From contig PCWU01000104.1 of NCBI GenBank assembly GCA_002787455.1, positions 1 through 10,935 of the forward strand: a stretch of 10,935 nucleotides of DNA. Reading direction: 5' to 3'. The notes beneath the pieces were generated by a model. The model did no database searches. It saw only the letters and a program-made list of their open reading frames with translations, and was not told where the DNA came from. The stretch comes from Gallionellaceae bacterium CG11_big_fil_rev_8_21_14_0_20_60_62 (GTDB taxonomy: Bacteria; Pseudomonadota; Gammaproteobacteria; Burkholderiales; Gallionellaceae). This document shows positions 1 through 6,137 of the stretch, piece after piece (position 1 is the stretch's first letter; every line of letters starts with the position of its first letter). A program made the translations under genes and the position numbers.

Positions 1-456
1 GCCGCTGCCGGGCATTTCGCCAAGGCGGGAGCCGAGGCGGGTAGCGTGCTCAAGGAATTCACTGCGACCCCGGAACAGCTCGCCGATCTCGCCCTTGGCG
101 GCAAGATGGGGGTCGATCTGTTCCAGGTTGGCCAAATTGTCGATGTGACCGGCGTAACGATCGGTAAAGGCTATGCCGGCACCATCAAACGTCACCACTT
201 CAAGTCGGGCCGGGCATCGCACGGCAACTCCAAGTCGCACAACGTGCCGGGCTCCATCGGTATGGCGCAGGATCCGGGGCGTGTATTCCCCGGCAAGCGC
301 ATGACCGGTCACCTCGGTGACGTGCAGCGCACCGTGCAAAATCTTCAGATCGTTCGTATTGATATGGAGCGTCAGCTGTTGCTGGTGCGCGGCGCGGTAC
401 CGGGCGCGCCCGGCGGCGATGTCATCGTTCGTCCGGCAGTGAAAGCGGGGGCATAA
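1..456 (+). CDS. rplC: Large-subunit ribosomal protein L3 (uL3), 5'-truncated by the window edge
   Basis: L3 is an early-assembly protein of the 50S subunit that binds 23S rRNA and reaches towards the peptidyl-transferase centre. The frame is open from base 1 (reading AAGHFAKAGAEAG), so the first GTG at 46 is not the start. Compared with E. coli L3 (209 residues), about 63 N-terminal residues lie outside the window and 151 residues are visible. The central L3 signature, running from GKGYAGTIKRHHF to the PGSIG segment, is intact. The glutamine in GSIGMAQDPG (codon 268-270) aligns with the E. coli Gln150 that PrmB methylates, although the two preceding residues differ (MA instead of QN). The TAA stop shares one base with the rplD start (TAATG), so the two genes are probably translationally coupled. 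Upstream rpsJ would be expected just outside the window. Confidence 0.98.
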   Translation, partial: AAAGHFAKAGAEAGSVLKEFTATPEQLADLALGGKMGVDLFQVGQIVDVTGVTIGKGYAGTIKRHHFKSGRASHGNSKSHNVPGSIGMAQDPGRVFPGKRMTGHLGDVQRTVQNLQIVRIDMERQLLLVRGAVPGAPGGDVIVRPAVKAGA

Positions 457-1082
457 TGGAACTTAAACTGATCAATGAAAACGGCAAGCCGGGCGCGAGC
501 GTGAGCGCATCCGATGACCTGTTTGGCCGCGAATACAACGAGGCGCTGGTGCATCAGCTGGTGACAGCCTACTTGGCCAATGCCCGCTCTGCCAACAGCA
601 AGCAAAAAGGGCGCAGTGAAATCGCCAAATCCACGCGCAAACCGTTTGCCCAAAAAGGCACCGGTCGTGCGCGTGCCGGGATGGCTTCCAGCCCGCTATG
701 GCGGGGGGGTGGCAAGATTTTCCCAAACAGCCCGGATCAAAACTACTCGCAAAAGATCAACCGCAAGATGTATCGCGCCGGTTTGGCCTCGATTTTCTCC
801 AAGCTGGTGAGAGATGGCCGTTTGAGCGTGATTGAAGGACTGACCCTGGAAGCCCCGAAGACCAAACTGCTGGCCGACAAGATCAAGGCGATGGGCTTGC
901 AGGATGCCCGTCTGCTGATCATTACTGACAGCATTGACGAGAATCTCTATCTGTCCGCGCGCAACCTGCCAAATGTGCTGGTGGTCGAGGCGCATCAGGC
1001 CGACCCGGTCAGTCTGGTCCGTTTCAGCAATGTGCTGGTCACGCGCAATGCGATCGCCAAAATCGAGGAGTTGCTGGCATGA
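456..1082 (+). CDS. rplD: Large-subunit ribosomal protein L4 (uL4)
   Basis: L4 has a globular domain on the 50S surface and a long loop lining the peptide exit tunnel. In E. coli it also represses the S10 operon through the leader upstream of rpsJ, which is outside this window. The 208-residue product is slightly longer than the E. coli protein (201). The extended tunnel loop is visible at about residues 45-95, with the family hallmark KPFAQKGTGRARAGMASSPLWRGGG around residues 62-86. The C-terminal half carries the usual globular segment ending in AIAKIEELLA. The ATG overlaps the rplC stop by one base, and a G-run just upstream serves as ribosome-binding site. The gene ends in an ATGA overlap with rplW. 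Nothing about the protein is unusual. Confidence 0.98.
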   Translation: MELKLINENGKPGASVSASDDLFGREYNEALVHQLVTAYLANARSANSKQKGRSEIAKSTRKPFAQKGTGRARAGMASSPLWRGGGKIFPNSPDQNYSQKINRKMYRAGLASIFSKLVRDGRLSVIEGLTLEAPKTKLLADKIKAMGLQDARLLIITDSIDENLYLSARNLPNVLVVEAHQADPVSLVRFSNVLVTRNAIAKIEELLA

Positions 1083-1396
1083 ATACAATCAAATTCAATG
1101 AAGAGCGCCTGCTGAATATCCTGCGCGCGCCGCAGGTGTCGGAGAAAGCCACGTTTGTCGCGGAAAAGAACGGCCAGGTGATTTTTCACGTGGCCAGCGA
1201 CGCGACCAAGCCGGAAATCAAGGCGGCAGTCGAAAAGTTGTTCAAGGTCACGGTGGAAGGTGTTCAGGTGAGCGTGGTCAAGGGCAAGCAAAAACGCTTT
1301 GGCCGTTTCATGGGCAAGCGCCAGGACTGGAAGAAGGCCTTTATCAGCCTCGCCGCTGGCCAGGAAATCAACTTCGCCGCAAGTGAGCAGGGGTAA
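1079..1396 (+). CDS. rplW: Large-subunit ribosomal protein L23 (uL23)
   Basis: L23 sits at the exit of the nascent-peptide tunnel and is the docking site for trigger factor and signal recognition particle. The 105-residue product has the family core RLLNILRAPQVSEKAT, then DATKPEIKAAVEKLF, then a basic hairpin (VKGKQKRFGRFMGKRQDWKKA). Glu22 in VSEKA aligns with E. coli Glu18, the key contact for trigger factor and SRP. The N-terminus is about four residues longer than in E. coli (100 residues). The start overlaps the rplD stop as ATGA, with GAGGAG at 1065-1070 inside the end of rplD as ribosome-binding site. This arrangement indicates coupled translation of L4 and L23. Confidence 0.98.
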   Translation: MNTIKFNEERLLNILRAPQVSEKATFVAEKNGQVIFHVASDATKPEIKAAVEKLFKVTVEGVQVSVVKGKQKRFGRFMGKRQDWKKAFISLAAGQEINFAASEQG

Positions 1397-1399
1397 ATC

Positions 1400-2227
1400 A
1401 TGGCACTGATCAAACTTAAACCAACTTCGCCGGGGACTCGCGCAGTCGTGCGCGTGGTCAACAAGGAACTGCACAAAGGGAAACCGGTAGCGTCTTTGCT
1501 GGAAAAAAAGACACGCACTGCGGGTCGCAACAACAACGGTCATATCACCACTCGCCACATGGGTGGAGGGCACAAGAAACACTACCGTGTGGTGGATTTC
1601 AAGCGTAACAAGGACGGGATTCCGGCCAAGGTTGAGCGCCTGGAATACGATCCGAACCGCAGCGCGCATCTGGCTCTGCTGTTGTACGCGGACGGAGAGC
1701 GCCGCTACATCCTGGCGCCCAAGGGAATCTCTGCCGGGGCCGAGCTGATGAGCGGTTCGGAAGCGCCGATCAAGGCGGGCAACACCCTGCCGCTGCGCAA
1801 CATGCCGGTCGGTTCGACGATCCATGCAATAGAGATGCTGCCGGGCAAGGGCGCGCAGTTGGCGCGCTCGGCCGGTGCGGCGGTGCAGTTACTGGCGCGC
1901 GAAGGCAGCTATGCCCAGTTGCGTCTGCGCTCCGGCGAAATTCGCAAGGTGCATATTGATTGCCGCGCCACACTGGGCGAAGTGGGTAATGCCGAACATT
2001 CGCTGCGTTCCATCGGCAAGGCGGGCGCCAATCGCTGGCGCGGTATCCGTCCGACCGTGCGCGGTGTGGTGATGAACCCGGTGGATCACCCGCACGGCGG
2101 CGGCGAAGGCAAGACTGCGGCGGGCCGTCATCCGGTCAGTCCGTGGGGGGTGCCGGCCAAGGGCTATCGCACGCGTAGTAACAAGCGGACCACGAGCATG
2201 ATCGTGCGTCGTCGCTTCAAGGCTTAA
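1400..2227 (+). CDS. rplB: Large-subunit ribosomal protein L2 (uL2)
   Basis: L2 is one of the most conserved 50S proteins. It is needed for subunit association (bridge B7b) and for an active peptidyl-transferase centre. The product has 275 residues (E. coli 273). The N-terminal segment GRNNNGHITTRHMGGGHKKHYR and the central OB-fold/SH3-like part (about 60-200) are present. The C-terminal hallmark VMNPVDHPHGGGEGK places His230 at the position of the conserved E. coli His229 implicated in ribosome activity. The tail RTRSNKRTTSMIVRRRF is the usual basic extension. It starts three bases after the rplW stop, in a GGGGTAAATCATG junction where the G-run lies before the stop codon. Confidence 0.98.
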   Translation: MALIKLKPTSPGTRAVVRVVNKELHKGKPVASLLEKKTRTAGRNNNGHITTRHMGGGHKKHYRVVDFKRNKDGIPAKVERLEYDPNRSAHLALLLYADGERRYILAPKGISAGAELMSGSEAPIKAGNTLPLRNMPVGSTIHAIEMLPGKGAQLARSAGAAVQLLAREGSYAQLRLRSGEIRKVHIDCRATLGEVGNAEHSLRSIGKAGANRWRGIRPTVRGVVMNPVDHPHGGGEGKTAAGRHPVSPWGVPAKGYRTRSNKRTTSMIVRRRFKA

Positions 2228-2241
2228 GGGGTAACAGGAAA

Positions 2242-2517
2242 ATGGCACGTTCTATCAAAAAAGGCCCGTTCGTCGATCTGCATCTGCTGAAGAAAGTGGA
2301 AACAGTTCGCGCAACCAGCGACAAACGCCCGGTCAAGACCTGGTCGCGTCGTTCCACGGTTTTGCCCGAGTTCGTCGGTCTCACCATTGCAGTGCATAAC
2401 GGCAAGCAGCATGTGCCGGTGTATGTTTCCGAAAACATGGTCGGCCACAAGCTAGGCGAATTTTCTCTGACGCGTACCTTCAAAGGTCATGCGGCTGATA
2501 AAAAAGCGAAGAAATAA
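2242..2517 (+). CDS. rpsS: Small-subunit ribosomal protein S19 (uS19)
   Basis: S19 lies in the head of the 30S subunit. It forms a pair with S13 and contributes to the head-to-50S bridge B1a. The 91-residue product starts MARSIKKGPFVD, followed by the basic segment KTWSRRSTVLPEFVGLTIAVHNGKQHVPVYV and the family end motif MVGHKLGEFSLTRTFKGHAADKKAKK. Length is within one residue of E. coli S19 (92). It follows rplB after 14 bases, with AAGGGG at 2226-2231 overlapping the rplB stop as ribosome-binding site. The same TAAGGGGTAACA junction recurs before rplE. Confidence 0.98.
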   Translation: MARSIKKGPFVDLHLLKKVETVRATSDKRPVKTWSRRSTVLPEFVGLTIAVHNGKQHVPVYVSENMVGHKLGEFSLTRTFKGHAADKKAKK

Positions 2518-2521
2518 GGAG
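2516..2521 (+). promoter_or_regulatory. Ribosome-binding site of rplV (decides between two ATG starts)
   Basis: AAGGAG overlaps the rpsS TAA stop. It lies 2 bases before the ATG at 2524 and 5 bases before the ATG at 2527. The latter spacing is closer to the usual optimum, which supports the second ATG as the main start. Confidence 0.7.
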
Positions 2522-2526
2522 AGATG

Positions 2527-2856
2527 ATGAGTACAACAGCAGTCATCCGTGGTGTTCGCCTGTCAGCCCAAAAGGCTCGTCTGGTTGCGGACCAAATCCG
2601 TGGCCTGCCGGTCGCGCAAGCATTGAACATTCTAACCTTCAGTCCGAAGAAGGGCGGCGCCATCCTCAAGAAGGCGCTCGATTCCGCAATTGCGAATGCC
2701 GAGCACAATGACGGCGCAGATATTGACGAATTGAAGGTTTCCACCATTTATGTGGACAAAGGCACTTCGCTGAAGCGCATGATCCCCCGGGCCAAGGGCC
2801 GCGGGACCGGCATCGAGAAGCAAACCTGCCACATTACGATCACCGTCGGGAGTTAA
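2527..2856 (+). CDS. rplV: Large-subunit ribosomal protein L22 (uL22)
   Basis: L22 lines the peptide exit tunnel with a long beta-hairpin opposite L4; changes in that hairpin are a known route to macrolide resistance. Two ATG codons stand in tandem (2524 and 2527). The AAGGAG at 2516-2521 is only 2 bases from the first but 5 from the second, and the N-terminus MSTTAVIRGVRLSAQK then matches related L22 proteins, so I chose 2527 (109 residues). Starting at 2524 would add one Met. The core SAIANAEHNDGADIDELKV and the hairpin region GTSLKRMIPRAKGRGTGIEKQT (near residues 78-99) are present, with no deletion in the hairpin. The gene follows rpsS within ten bases. Confidence 0.97.
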   Translation: MSTTAVIRGVRLSAQKARLVADQIRGLPVAQALNILTFSPKKGGAILKKALDSAIANAEHNDGADIDELKVSTIYVDKGTSLKRMIPRAKGRGTGIEKQTCHITITVGS

Positions 2857-2858
2857 GC

Positions 2859-3572
2859 ATGGGCCAGAAAATTAATCCGATCGGATTCCGCCTGAGTGTC
2901 CAGAAAAACTGGTCATCCAAGTGGTATGCGAATAGCAAGAACTTTTCAGCTCTGCTGCTCAAGGACATCGAAGTCCGCGATTATCTGAAGAAAAAACTGG
3001 CCGGTGCCGGGGTTTCCAAGATCGTCATCGAACGCCCGGCTAAAAATGCCAAGATCACCATCTATACCGCGCGTCCCGGGGTGGTCATCGGCAAGAAAGG
3101 CGAAGATATCGAGAAGCTGCGCGCCGAACTGCGGATCCGTATGGGCCTGCCCGATGTCGGTCTGAATATCGAGGAAGTGCGCAAGCCGGAAATCGACGCG
3201 CAGCTGATTGCCGAATCGATTACCCAGCAACTGGAAAAACGCATCATGTTTCGCCGCGCGATGAAACGCGCGATGCAAAACGCGATGCGCCTCGGCGCGC
3301 AGGGAATCAAAATCATGAGCGCCGGCCGTCTGAACGGGATCGAGATCGCCCGCACCGAATGGTATCGCGAAGGCCGTGTGCCATTGCATACCCTGCGCGC
3401 GGATATCGATTACGGTTTTGCCGAAGCGAAGACCACCTACGGCATCATTGGCGTCAAGGTCTGGGTCTACAAGGGCGACCATACCGGTCAACAGGAAGAA
3501 GTTGCGCCAACCGCAGCCGAGCCTGAAAAGAAAGCAAGAAAGTCGGGAGCTAAACATGCTACAGCCAGCTAG
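2859..3572 (+). CDS. rpsC: Small-subunit ribosomal protein S3 (uS3)
   Basis: S3 forms part of the mRNA entry tunnel in the 30S head and contributes to the ribosomal mRNA helicase activity. The product has 237 residues (E. coli 233). The N-terminal KH domain is recognisable by VVIGKKGEDIEKLR, with the GxxG loop at residues 78-81. The helicase-associated residues of the C-terminal domain are present as Arg132, Arg133 and Lys136 in MFRRAMKRAMQNAMRLGA. The last 30 or so residues are a low-complexity charged tail rich in Glu, Lys and Ala, as is common for S3. It starts two bases after rplV. Its final 17 bases, including the TAG stop, overlap the start of rplP. Confidence 0.98.
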   Translation: MGQKINPIGFRLSVQKNWSSKWYANSKNFSALLLKDIEVRDYLKKKLAGAGVSKIVIERPAKNAKITIYTARPGVVIGKKGEDIEKLRAELRIRMGLPDVGLNIEEVRKPEIDAQLIAESITQQLEKRIMFRRAMKRAMQNAMRLGAQGIKIMSAGRLNGIEIARTEWYREGRVPLHTLRADIDYGFAEAKTTYGIIGVKVWVYKGDHTGQQEEVAPTAAEPEKKARKSGAKHATAS

Positions 3573-3972
3573 AAGAAAATACCGCAAGGAGCAAAAGGGC
3601 CGCAACACCGGCGTTGCGACTCGCGGCAACCAGGTCAGTTTTGGCGAATTCGGTCTCAAGGCCGTGGGCCGGGGCCGCCTGACCGCGCGCCAGATCGAAG
3701 CCGCCCGCCGCGCCATGACGCGCCATATCAAACGCGGCGGGCGCATCTGGATTCGCATCTTCCCGGACAAGCCGATCTCGCAAAAGCCGGCTGAAGTGCG
3801 GATGGGTAACGGCAAGGGCAATCCGGAGTACTACGTGGCCGAGATTCGTCCGGGCAAGATGCTGTACGAGATGGACGGCGTGCCGGAAGCGCTGGCACGC
3901 GAGGCCTTCAAACTGGCAACCGCGAAGTTGCCGCTCGAGACGACCTTTGTAGTTAGACAGGTGGGGGCTTAA
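3556..3972 (+). CDS. rplP: Large-subunit ribosomal protein L16 (uL16)
   Basis: L16 is a late-assembly 50S protein near the A site that helps position aminoacyl-tRNA. The frame stays open upstream to 3376, but that part is out-of-frame rpsC sequence. The true start is the ATG at 3556, which gives the family N-terminus MLQPARRKYRKEQKGRN and has GGGAG at 3545-3549 at 6-base spacing. The product is 138 residues (E. coli 136). Signature segments FGLKAVGRGRLTARQIEAARRAMTR and the VRMGNGKGNPEYYVA segment are intact. Arg82 in the latter aligns with E. coli Arg81, the residue hydroxylated by the oxygenase YcfD/RoxA. The gene begins inside rpsC (17-base overlap), implying coupled translation. Confidence 0.98.
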   Translation: MLQPARRKYRKEQKGRNTGVATRGNQVSFGEFGLKAVGRGRLTARQIEAARRAMTRHIKRGGRIWIRIFPDKPISQKPAEVRMGNGKGNPEYYVAEIRPGKMLYEMDGVPEALAREAFKLATAKLPLETTFVVRQVGA

Positions 3973-3974
3973 TC

Positions 3975-4169
3975 ATGAAGTCGAGTGAACTGAAGAACAA
4001 ATCGGTGGAGGAGCTGCAGCAGGAATTGCTCTCCCTGGGCAAGGCGCAATTCAGCCTGCGCATGCAACTGGCGACCCAGCAGCTGGCCAACAACAGCCAG
4101 ATCGGCAAGGTGCGCCGGGATATCGCCCGGATTAAAACAGTATTGACCGAAAAAGGTGTACAGCAATGA
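3975..4169 (+). CDS. rpmC: Large-subunit ribosomal protein L29 (uL29)
   Basis: L29 is a small helical-hairpin protein next to L23 at the tunnel exit. The 64-residue product (E. coli 63) begins MKSSELKNKSVEELQQELLSLGKAQFSLRMQLATQQL and ends with the conserved helix QIGKVRRDIARIKTVLTEK. It starts two bases after the rplP stop in a G-run/TAATC/ATG junction (GGGGG at 3962-3966). Its TGA stop overlaps the rpsQ start as ATGA. There are no anomalies. Confidence 0.97.
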   Translation: MKSSELKNKSVEELQQELLSLGKAQFSLRMQLATQQLANNSQIGKVRRDIARIKTVLTEKGVQQ

Positions 4170-4402
4170 GTGCAACGAACCTGAAACGCGCGCTGACCGG
4201 TACGGTCGTCAGCAACAAGATGGACAAGACGGTGACCGTGCTGGTCGAGCGCAAAGTCAAGCACCCTGTGCTGGGCAAAGTTGTCCGCGTGTCCAAGAAA
4301 TATCACGCGCATGACGAGAACAACATCTGCACCGAAGGCCAGGTGGTGACCATCGAGGAAAGCCGCCCGCTGTCGAAGACAAAATCATGGCGTGTGGTCT
4401 AG
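4166..4402 (+). CDS. rpsQ: Small-subunit ribosomal protein S17 (uS17), slightly short C-terminus
   Basis: S17 is a primary 16S rRNA-binding protein of the 30S body with an OB fold. Recognition rests on GTVVSNKMDKTVTVLVERKVKHPVLGK, then KYHAHDENN, then the signature EESRPLSKTKSW (residues 64-75). The product has 78 residues against 84 in E. coli. The N-terminus starts about one residue earlier in alignment, and only three residues (RVV) follow KSW where E. coli has eleven. The TAG stop is followed in frame by two codons and another stop. The gene overlaps rpmC by four bases and is the last of the S10 block; the 158-base gap after it contains the putative spc promoter. Confidence 0.97.
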   Translation: MSATNLKRALTGTVVSNKMDKTVTVLVERKVKHPVLGKVVRVSKKYHAHDENNICTEGQVVTIEESRPLSKTKSWRVV

Positions 4403-4420
4403 TCGGCGTAAGCACCCGGC

Positions 4421-4468
4421 AACAAAATACAAATAGCGCTTGCGCAACTGGGCAAGTTTGACTAGAAT
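4421..4468 (+). promoter_or_regulatory. Putative sigma-70-type promoter of the spc block (rplN onward)
   Basis: TAGAAT at 4463-4468 is one mismatch from the -10 consensus. Seventeen bases upstream is TTGCGC (4440-4445), which keeps only the TTG of the -35 consensus. An A-rich tract at 4421-4435 just upstream could act as an UP element. The bases after the -10 (GCGCGGC, 4469-4475) form a GC-rich discriminator, a feature typical of ribosomal promoters under ppGpp/DksA control. The position, in the only sizeable gap and just before rplN, matches the E. coli spc promoter. The transcription start would be near 4475. This is inferred from sequence alone. Confidence 0.6.
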
Positions 4469-4484
4469 GCGCGGCTTCGTTTCA

Positions 4485-4540
4485 CCGTCGCTTGCGACGG
4501 CCTAACCCAAACGGGTTCCAAAACTAGCCGCCGCAGGCGG
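4485..4540 (+). promoter_or_regulatory. spc leader with three consecutive small hairpins
   Basis: Between the putative transcription start and the rplN ribosome-binding site are three perfect inverted repeats: CCGTCG/CGACGG with loop CTTG (4485-4500), AACCC/GGGTT with loop AAAC (4504-4517), and CCGCC/GGCGG with loop GCA (4528-4540). None is followed by a T-run, so they do not look like intrinsic terminators. They could stabilise the mRNA or form part of a regulatory leader. The GGAG at 4549-4552, 8 bases before the ATG, remains outside the stems. A role in regulation is speculative. Confidence 0.5.
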
Positions 4541-4560
4541 AATAAGTTGGAGATTGAAAA

Positions 4561-4929
4561 ATGATACAAATGCAGTCTGTTTTGAATGTCGCCGACAACA
4601 CCGGCGCGCGCGCCGTGATGTGCATCAAAGTGATTGGAGGTTCCAAGCGCCGTTATGCCGGTGTAGGCGATGTGATCAAGGTCAGCATCAGGGATGCCGC
4701 TCCGCGTTCGCGGGTTAAAAAAGGCGAAGTGTACAGTGCGGTCGTGGTGCGCACCGCCAAGGGTGTTCGCCGCGCCGACGGCTCCCTGATTAAGTTCGAC
4801 GGCAACGCCGCCGTGCTGCTGAACAACAAACTGGAGCCGATCGGCACCCGTATTTTTGGCCCGGTCACCCGTGAATTGCGCACCGAGCGCTTCATGAAAA
4901 TTGTGTCTCTGGCTCCGGAAGTTCTGTAA
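4561..4929 (+). CDS. rplN: Large-subunit ribosomal protein L14 (uL14)
   Basis: L14 lies at the subunit interface, contacts L19 and 16S rRNA bridge helices, and is the binding site of the silencing factor RsfS. The 122-residue product (E. coli 123) reads MIQMQSVLNVADNTGARAVMCIKVIGGSKRRYAGVGDVIKV at the start and ends GTRIFGPVTRELRTERFMKIVSLAPEVL, both nearly invariant in the family. The internal VKKGEVYSAVVVRTAKGVRR and FDGNAAVLLNN segments are also present. It is the first gene of the spc block and has its own promoter-like region and a GGAG ribosome-binding site at 4549-4552. Confidence 0.98.
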   Translation: MIQMQSVLNVADNTGARAVMCIKVIGGSKRRYAGVGDVIKVSIRDAAPRSRVKKGEVYSAVVVRTAKGVRRADGSLIKFDGNAAVLLNNKLEPIGTRIFGPVTRELRTERFMKIVSLAPEVL

Positions 4930-4950
4930 GAGTCGGTCGAGGATTAAATC

Positions 4951-5262
4951 ATGCGCAAAATTAGAAAAGATGACGATGTGATCGTCATTGCAGGCAAGGA
5001 CAAAGGTAATCGCGGCAATGTGTTGAAAGTTGCCGATGACTACGTGGTGGTTGCCGGGATCAACAAGGTGAAAAAACACCAGAAGCCGAATCCGATGAAG
5101 GGGACGTCCGGCGGTATCGTGGAAATCGAAAAACCGCTGCATGTTTCCAATGTCGCGATTTTCAATGCGGCCACGAAAAGAGCCGACCGTGTCGGTGTCA
5201 AGGTGCTGGAAGACGGGCGCAAAGTGCGCGTGTTCAAGTCCAGCGGCGAAGTAATCGCGTAA
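4951..5262 (+). CDS. rplX: Large-subunit ribosomal protein L24 (uL24)
   Basis: L24 is an assembly-initiator protein that binds the 5' domain of 23S rRNA and sits near the tunnel exit. The 103-residue product (E. coli 104) begins MRKIRKDDDVIVIAGKDKGNRGNVLKV, which contains the KOW motif (about residues 7-27). The core VAGINKVKKHQKPNPMKGTSGGIVEIEKPLHVSNVAIFN follows. A GAGGA at 4939-4943 lies 7 bases before the ATG. It follows rplN by 21 bases and precedes rplE by 13. Confidence 0.98.
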   Translation: MRKIRKDDDVIVIAGKDKGNRGNVLKVADDYVVVAGINKVKKHQKPNPMKGTSGGIVEIEKPLHVSNVAIFNAATKRADRVGVKVLEDGRKVRVFKSSGEVIA

Positions 5263-5275
5263 GGGGTAACACAGC

Positions 5276-5815
5276 ATGGCTCGTTTGTACGACTACTACA
5301 AGAAAAGCGTTGTGCCGCAACTGATGAAACAGTTCGGTTACAAATCCGTGATGGAAGTGCCTCGCATCCAGAAGATCACCCTGAATATGGGGGTGGGCGA
5401 AGCGGTTGCGGATAAAAAAGTGATGGATCACGCGGTTGCCGATATGCAGAAAATCGCCGGACAAAAGCCGGTGGTCACGAAGGCCAAGAAATCCATCGCC
5501 GGATTCAAGATTCGTGACAATTACCCGGTGGGTTGCAAAGTAACGCTGCGCCGCGACCGCATGTTTGAATTCATGGATCGACTGGTGACGGTTGCCATTC
5601 CGCGTATCCGCGACTTCCGCGGCATCTCGGGCAAGGCATTTGACGGCCGCGGCAATTACAACATGGGCGTGCGCGAGCAAATCATCTTCCCGGAAATCGA
5701 ATACGACAAGATCGACGCGTTGCGCGGGATGAACATTACGATCACGACGACGGCGAAGAACGACGAGGAAGCGCGCGCGCTGTTGCTGGCTTTCAAATTC
5801 CCATTGAAGAACTGA
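5276..5815 (+). CDS. rplE: Large-subunit ribosomal protein L5 (uL5)
   Basis: L5 binds 5S rRNA in the central protuberance with L18, touches the P-site tRNA and forms a bridge with S13 in the 30S head. The 179-residue length equals that of E. coli L5. Recognition rests on MARLYDYYKKSVVPQLMKQFGY, the signature VPRIQKITLNMGVGEA (about residues 28-43), KPVVTKAKKSIAGFKIRDNYPVGCKVTLR, and the C-terminal FPEIEYDKIDALRGMNITITTTAKNDEEARALL. AAGGGG at 5261-5266 overlaps the rplX stop and is the ribosome-binding site. In E. coli the rplX-rplE junction is the S8 repressor-binding site; I could not identify a convincing equivalent by eye. Confidence 0.98.
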   Translation: MARLYDYYKKSVVPQLMKQFGYKSVMEVPRIQKITLNMGVGEAVADKKVMDHAVADMQKIAGQKPVVTKAKKSIAGFKIRDNYPVGCKVTLRRDRMFEFMDRLVTVAIPRIRDFRGISGKAFDGRGNYNMGVREQIIFPEIEYDKIDALRGMNITITTTAKNDEEARALLLAFKFPLKN

Positions 5816-5822
5816 GGGTGAT

Positions 5823-6128
5823 ATGGCAAAAACTTCTTTGATCAACCGCGAGCAGAAGCGCAGGGATACGGTGAAGAAATTCGCCGCCAAGCGCGCCGAA
5901 TTGCTGGCAATTGCAAACAATGTGGCAATCAGTTACGAGGAGCGTTTCGCCGCTCGTCAAAAGTTGCAGGCTTTGCCGCGCGATTCCAGTCCGGTGCGTT
6001 TGCGCAATCGTTGCGCGCTGACCGGTCGCCCGCGCGGCACGTTCCGCAAGTTCGGTCTGGGACGTACCAAATTGCGTGAATACGCGATGGCTGGTGCGAT
6101 TCCCGGTGTCGTCAAGGCAAGTTGGTAA
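5823..6128 (+). CDS. rpsN: Small-subunit ribosomal protein S14 (uS14), long zinc-free form
   Basis: S14 is a late-assembly protein of the 30S head near the A and P sites. The product has 101 residues, the length of the proteobacterial long form. It has a single cysteine and so lacks the two CxxC pairs of the short zinc-binding form. The C-terminal half shows the S14 signature RLRNRCALTGRPRGTFRKFGLGRTKLREYAMAGAIPGVVKASW. It follows rplE by seven bases, with GAGGGTGAT spanning the rplE stop as ribosome-binding site. Confidence 0.98.
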   Translation: MAKTSLINREQKRRDTVKKFAAKRAELLAIANNVAISYEERFAARQKLQALPRDSSPVRLRNRCALTGRPRGTFRKFGLGRTKLREYAMAGAIPGVVKASW

Positions 6129-6137
6129 GGTGAATTT

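Noticed and set aside
3376..3555. Possible 60-codon N-terminal extension of L16
   Set aside because: The extra part is out-of-frame rpsC sequence; the L16 family begins MLQP, which coincides with the ATG at 3556 and its own GGGAG.
2946..3821. Long antisense open frame of 291 codons opposite rpsC and rplP
   Set aside because: It mirrors highly conserved sense genes, has no family-like sequence or promoter, and such antisense openness is common in GC-rich r-protein DNA.
4376..4440. Frameshift truncating S17
   Set aside because: None of the sequence after the TAG resembles a normal S17 tail in the frame I examined, and the protein up to the signature is intact, so a natural short end is more likely.
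4436..4447. GCGCTTGCGC / TTGCGCAA palindrome as a terminator of the S10 block
   Set aside because: The stem is only four pairs with a two-base loop and no following T-run; it overlaps the putative -35 instead.
5246..5258. GCGA-AGTAA-TCGC mini-hairpin at the rplX-rplE junction as the S8 repressor site
   Set aside because: The stem is only four pairs and I cannot see the bulged core that S8 recognises in helix 21 of 16S rRNA. A structural search with an S8-site model would be needed.
5234..5920. Antisense open frame of 228 codons opposite rplE, and similar ones at 995-1825, 4462-5277 and 5793-6647
   Set aside because: All lie opposite conserved ribosomal genes and show the same His/Arg-rich shadow composition; no ribosome-binding or domain evidence supports them.
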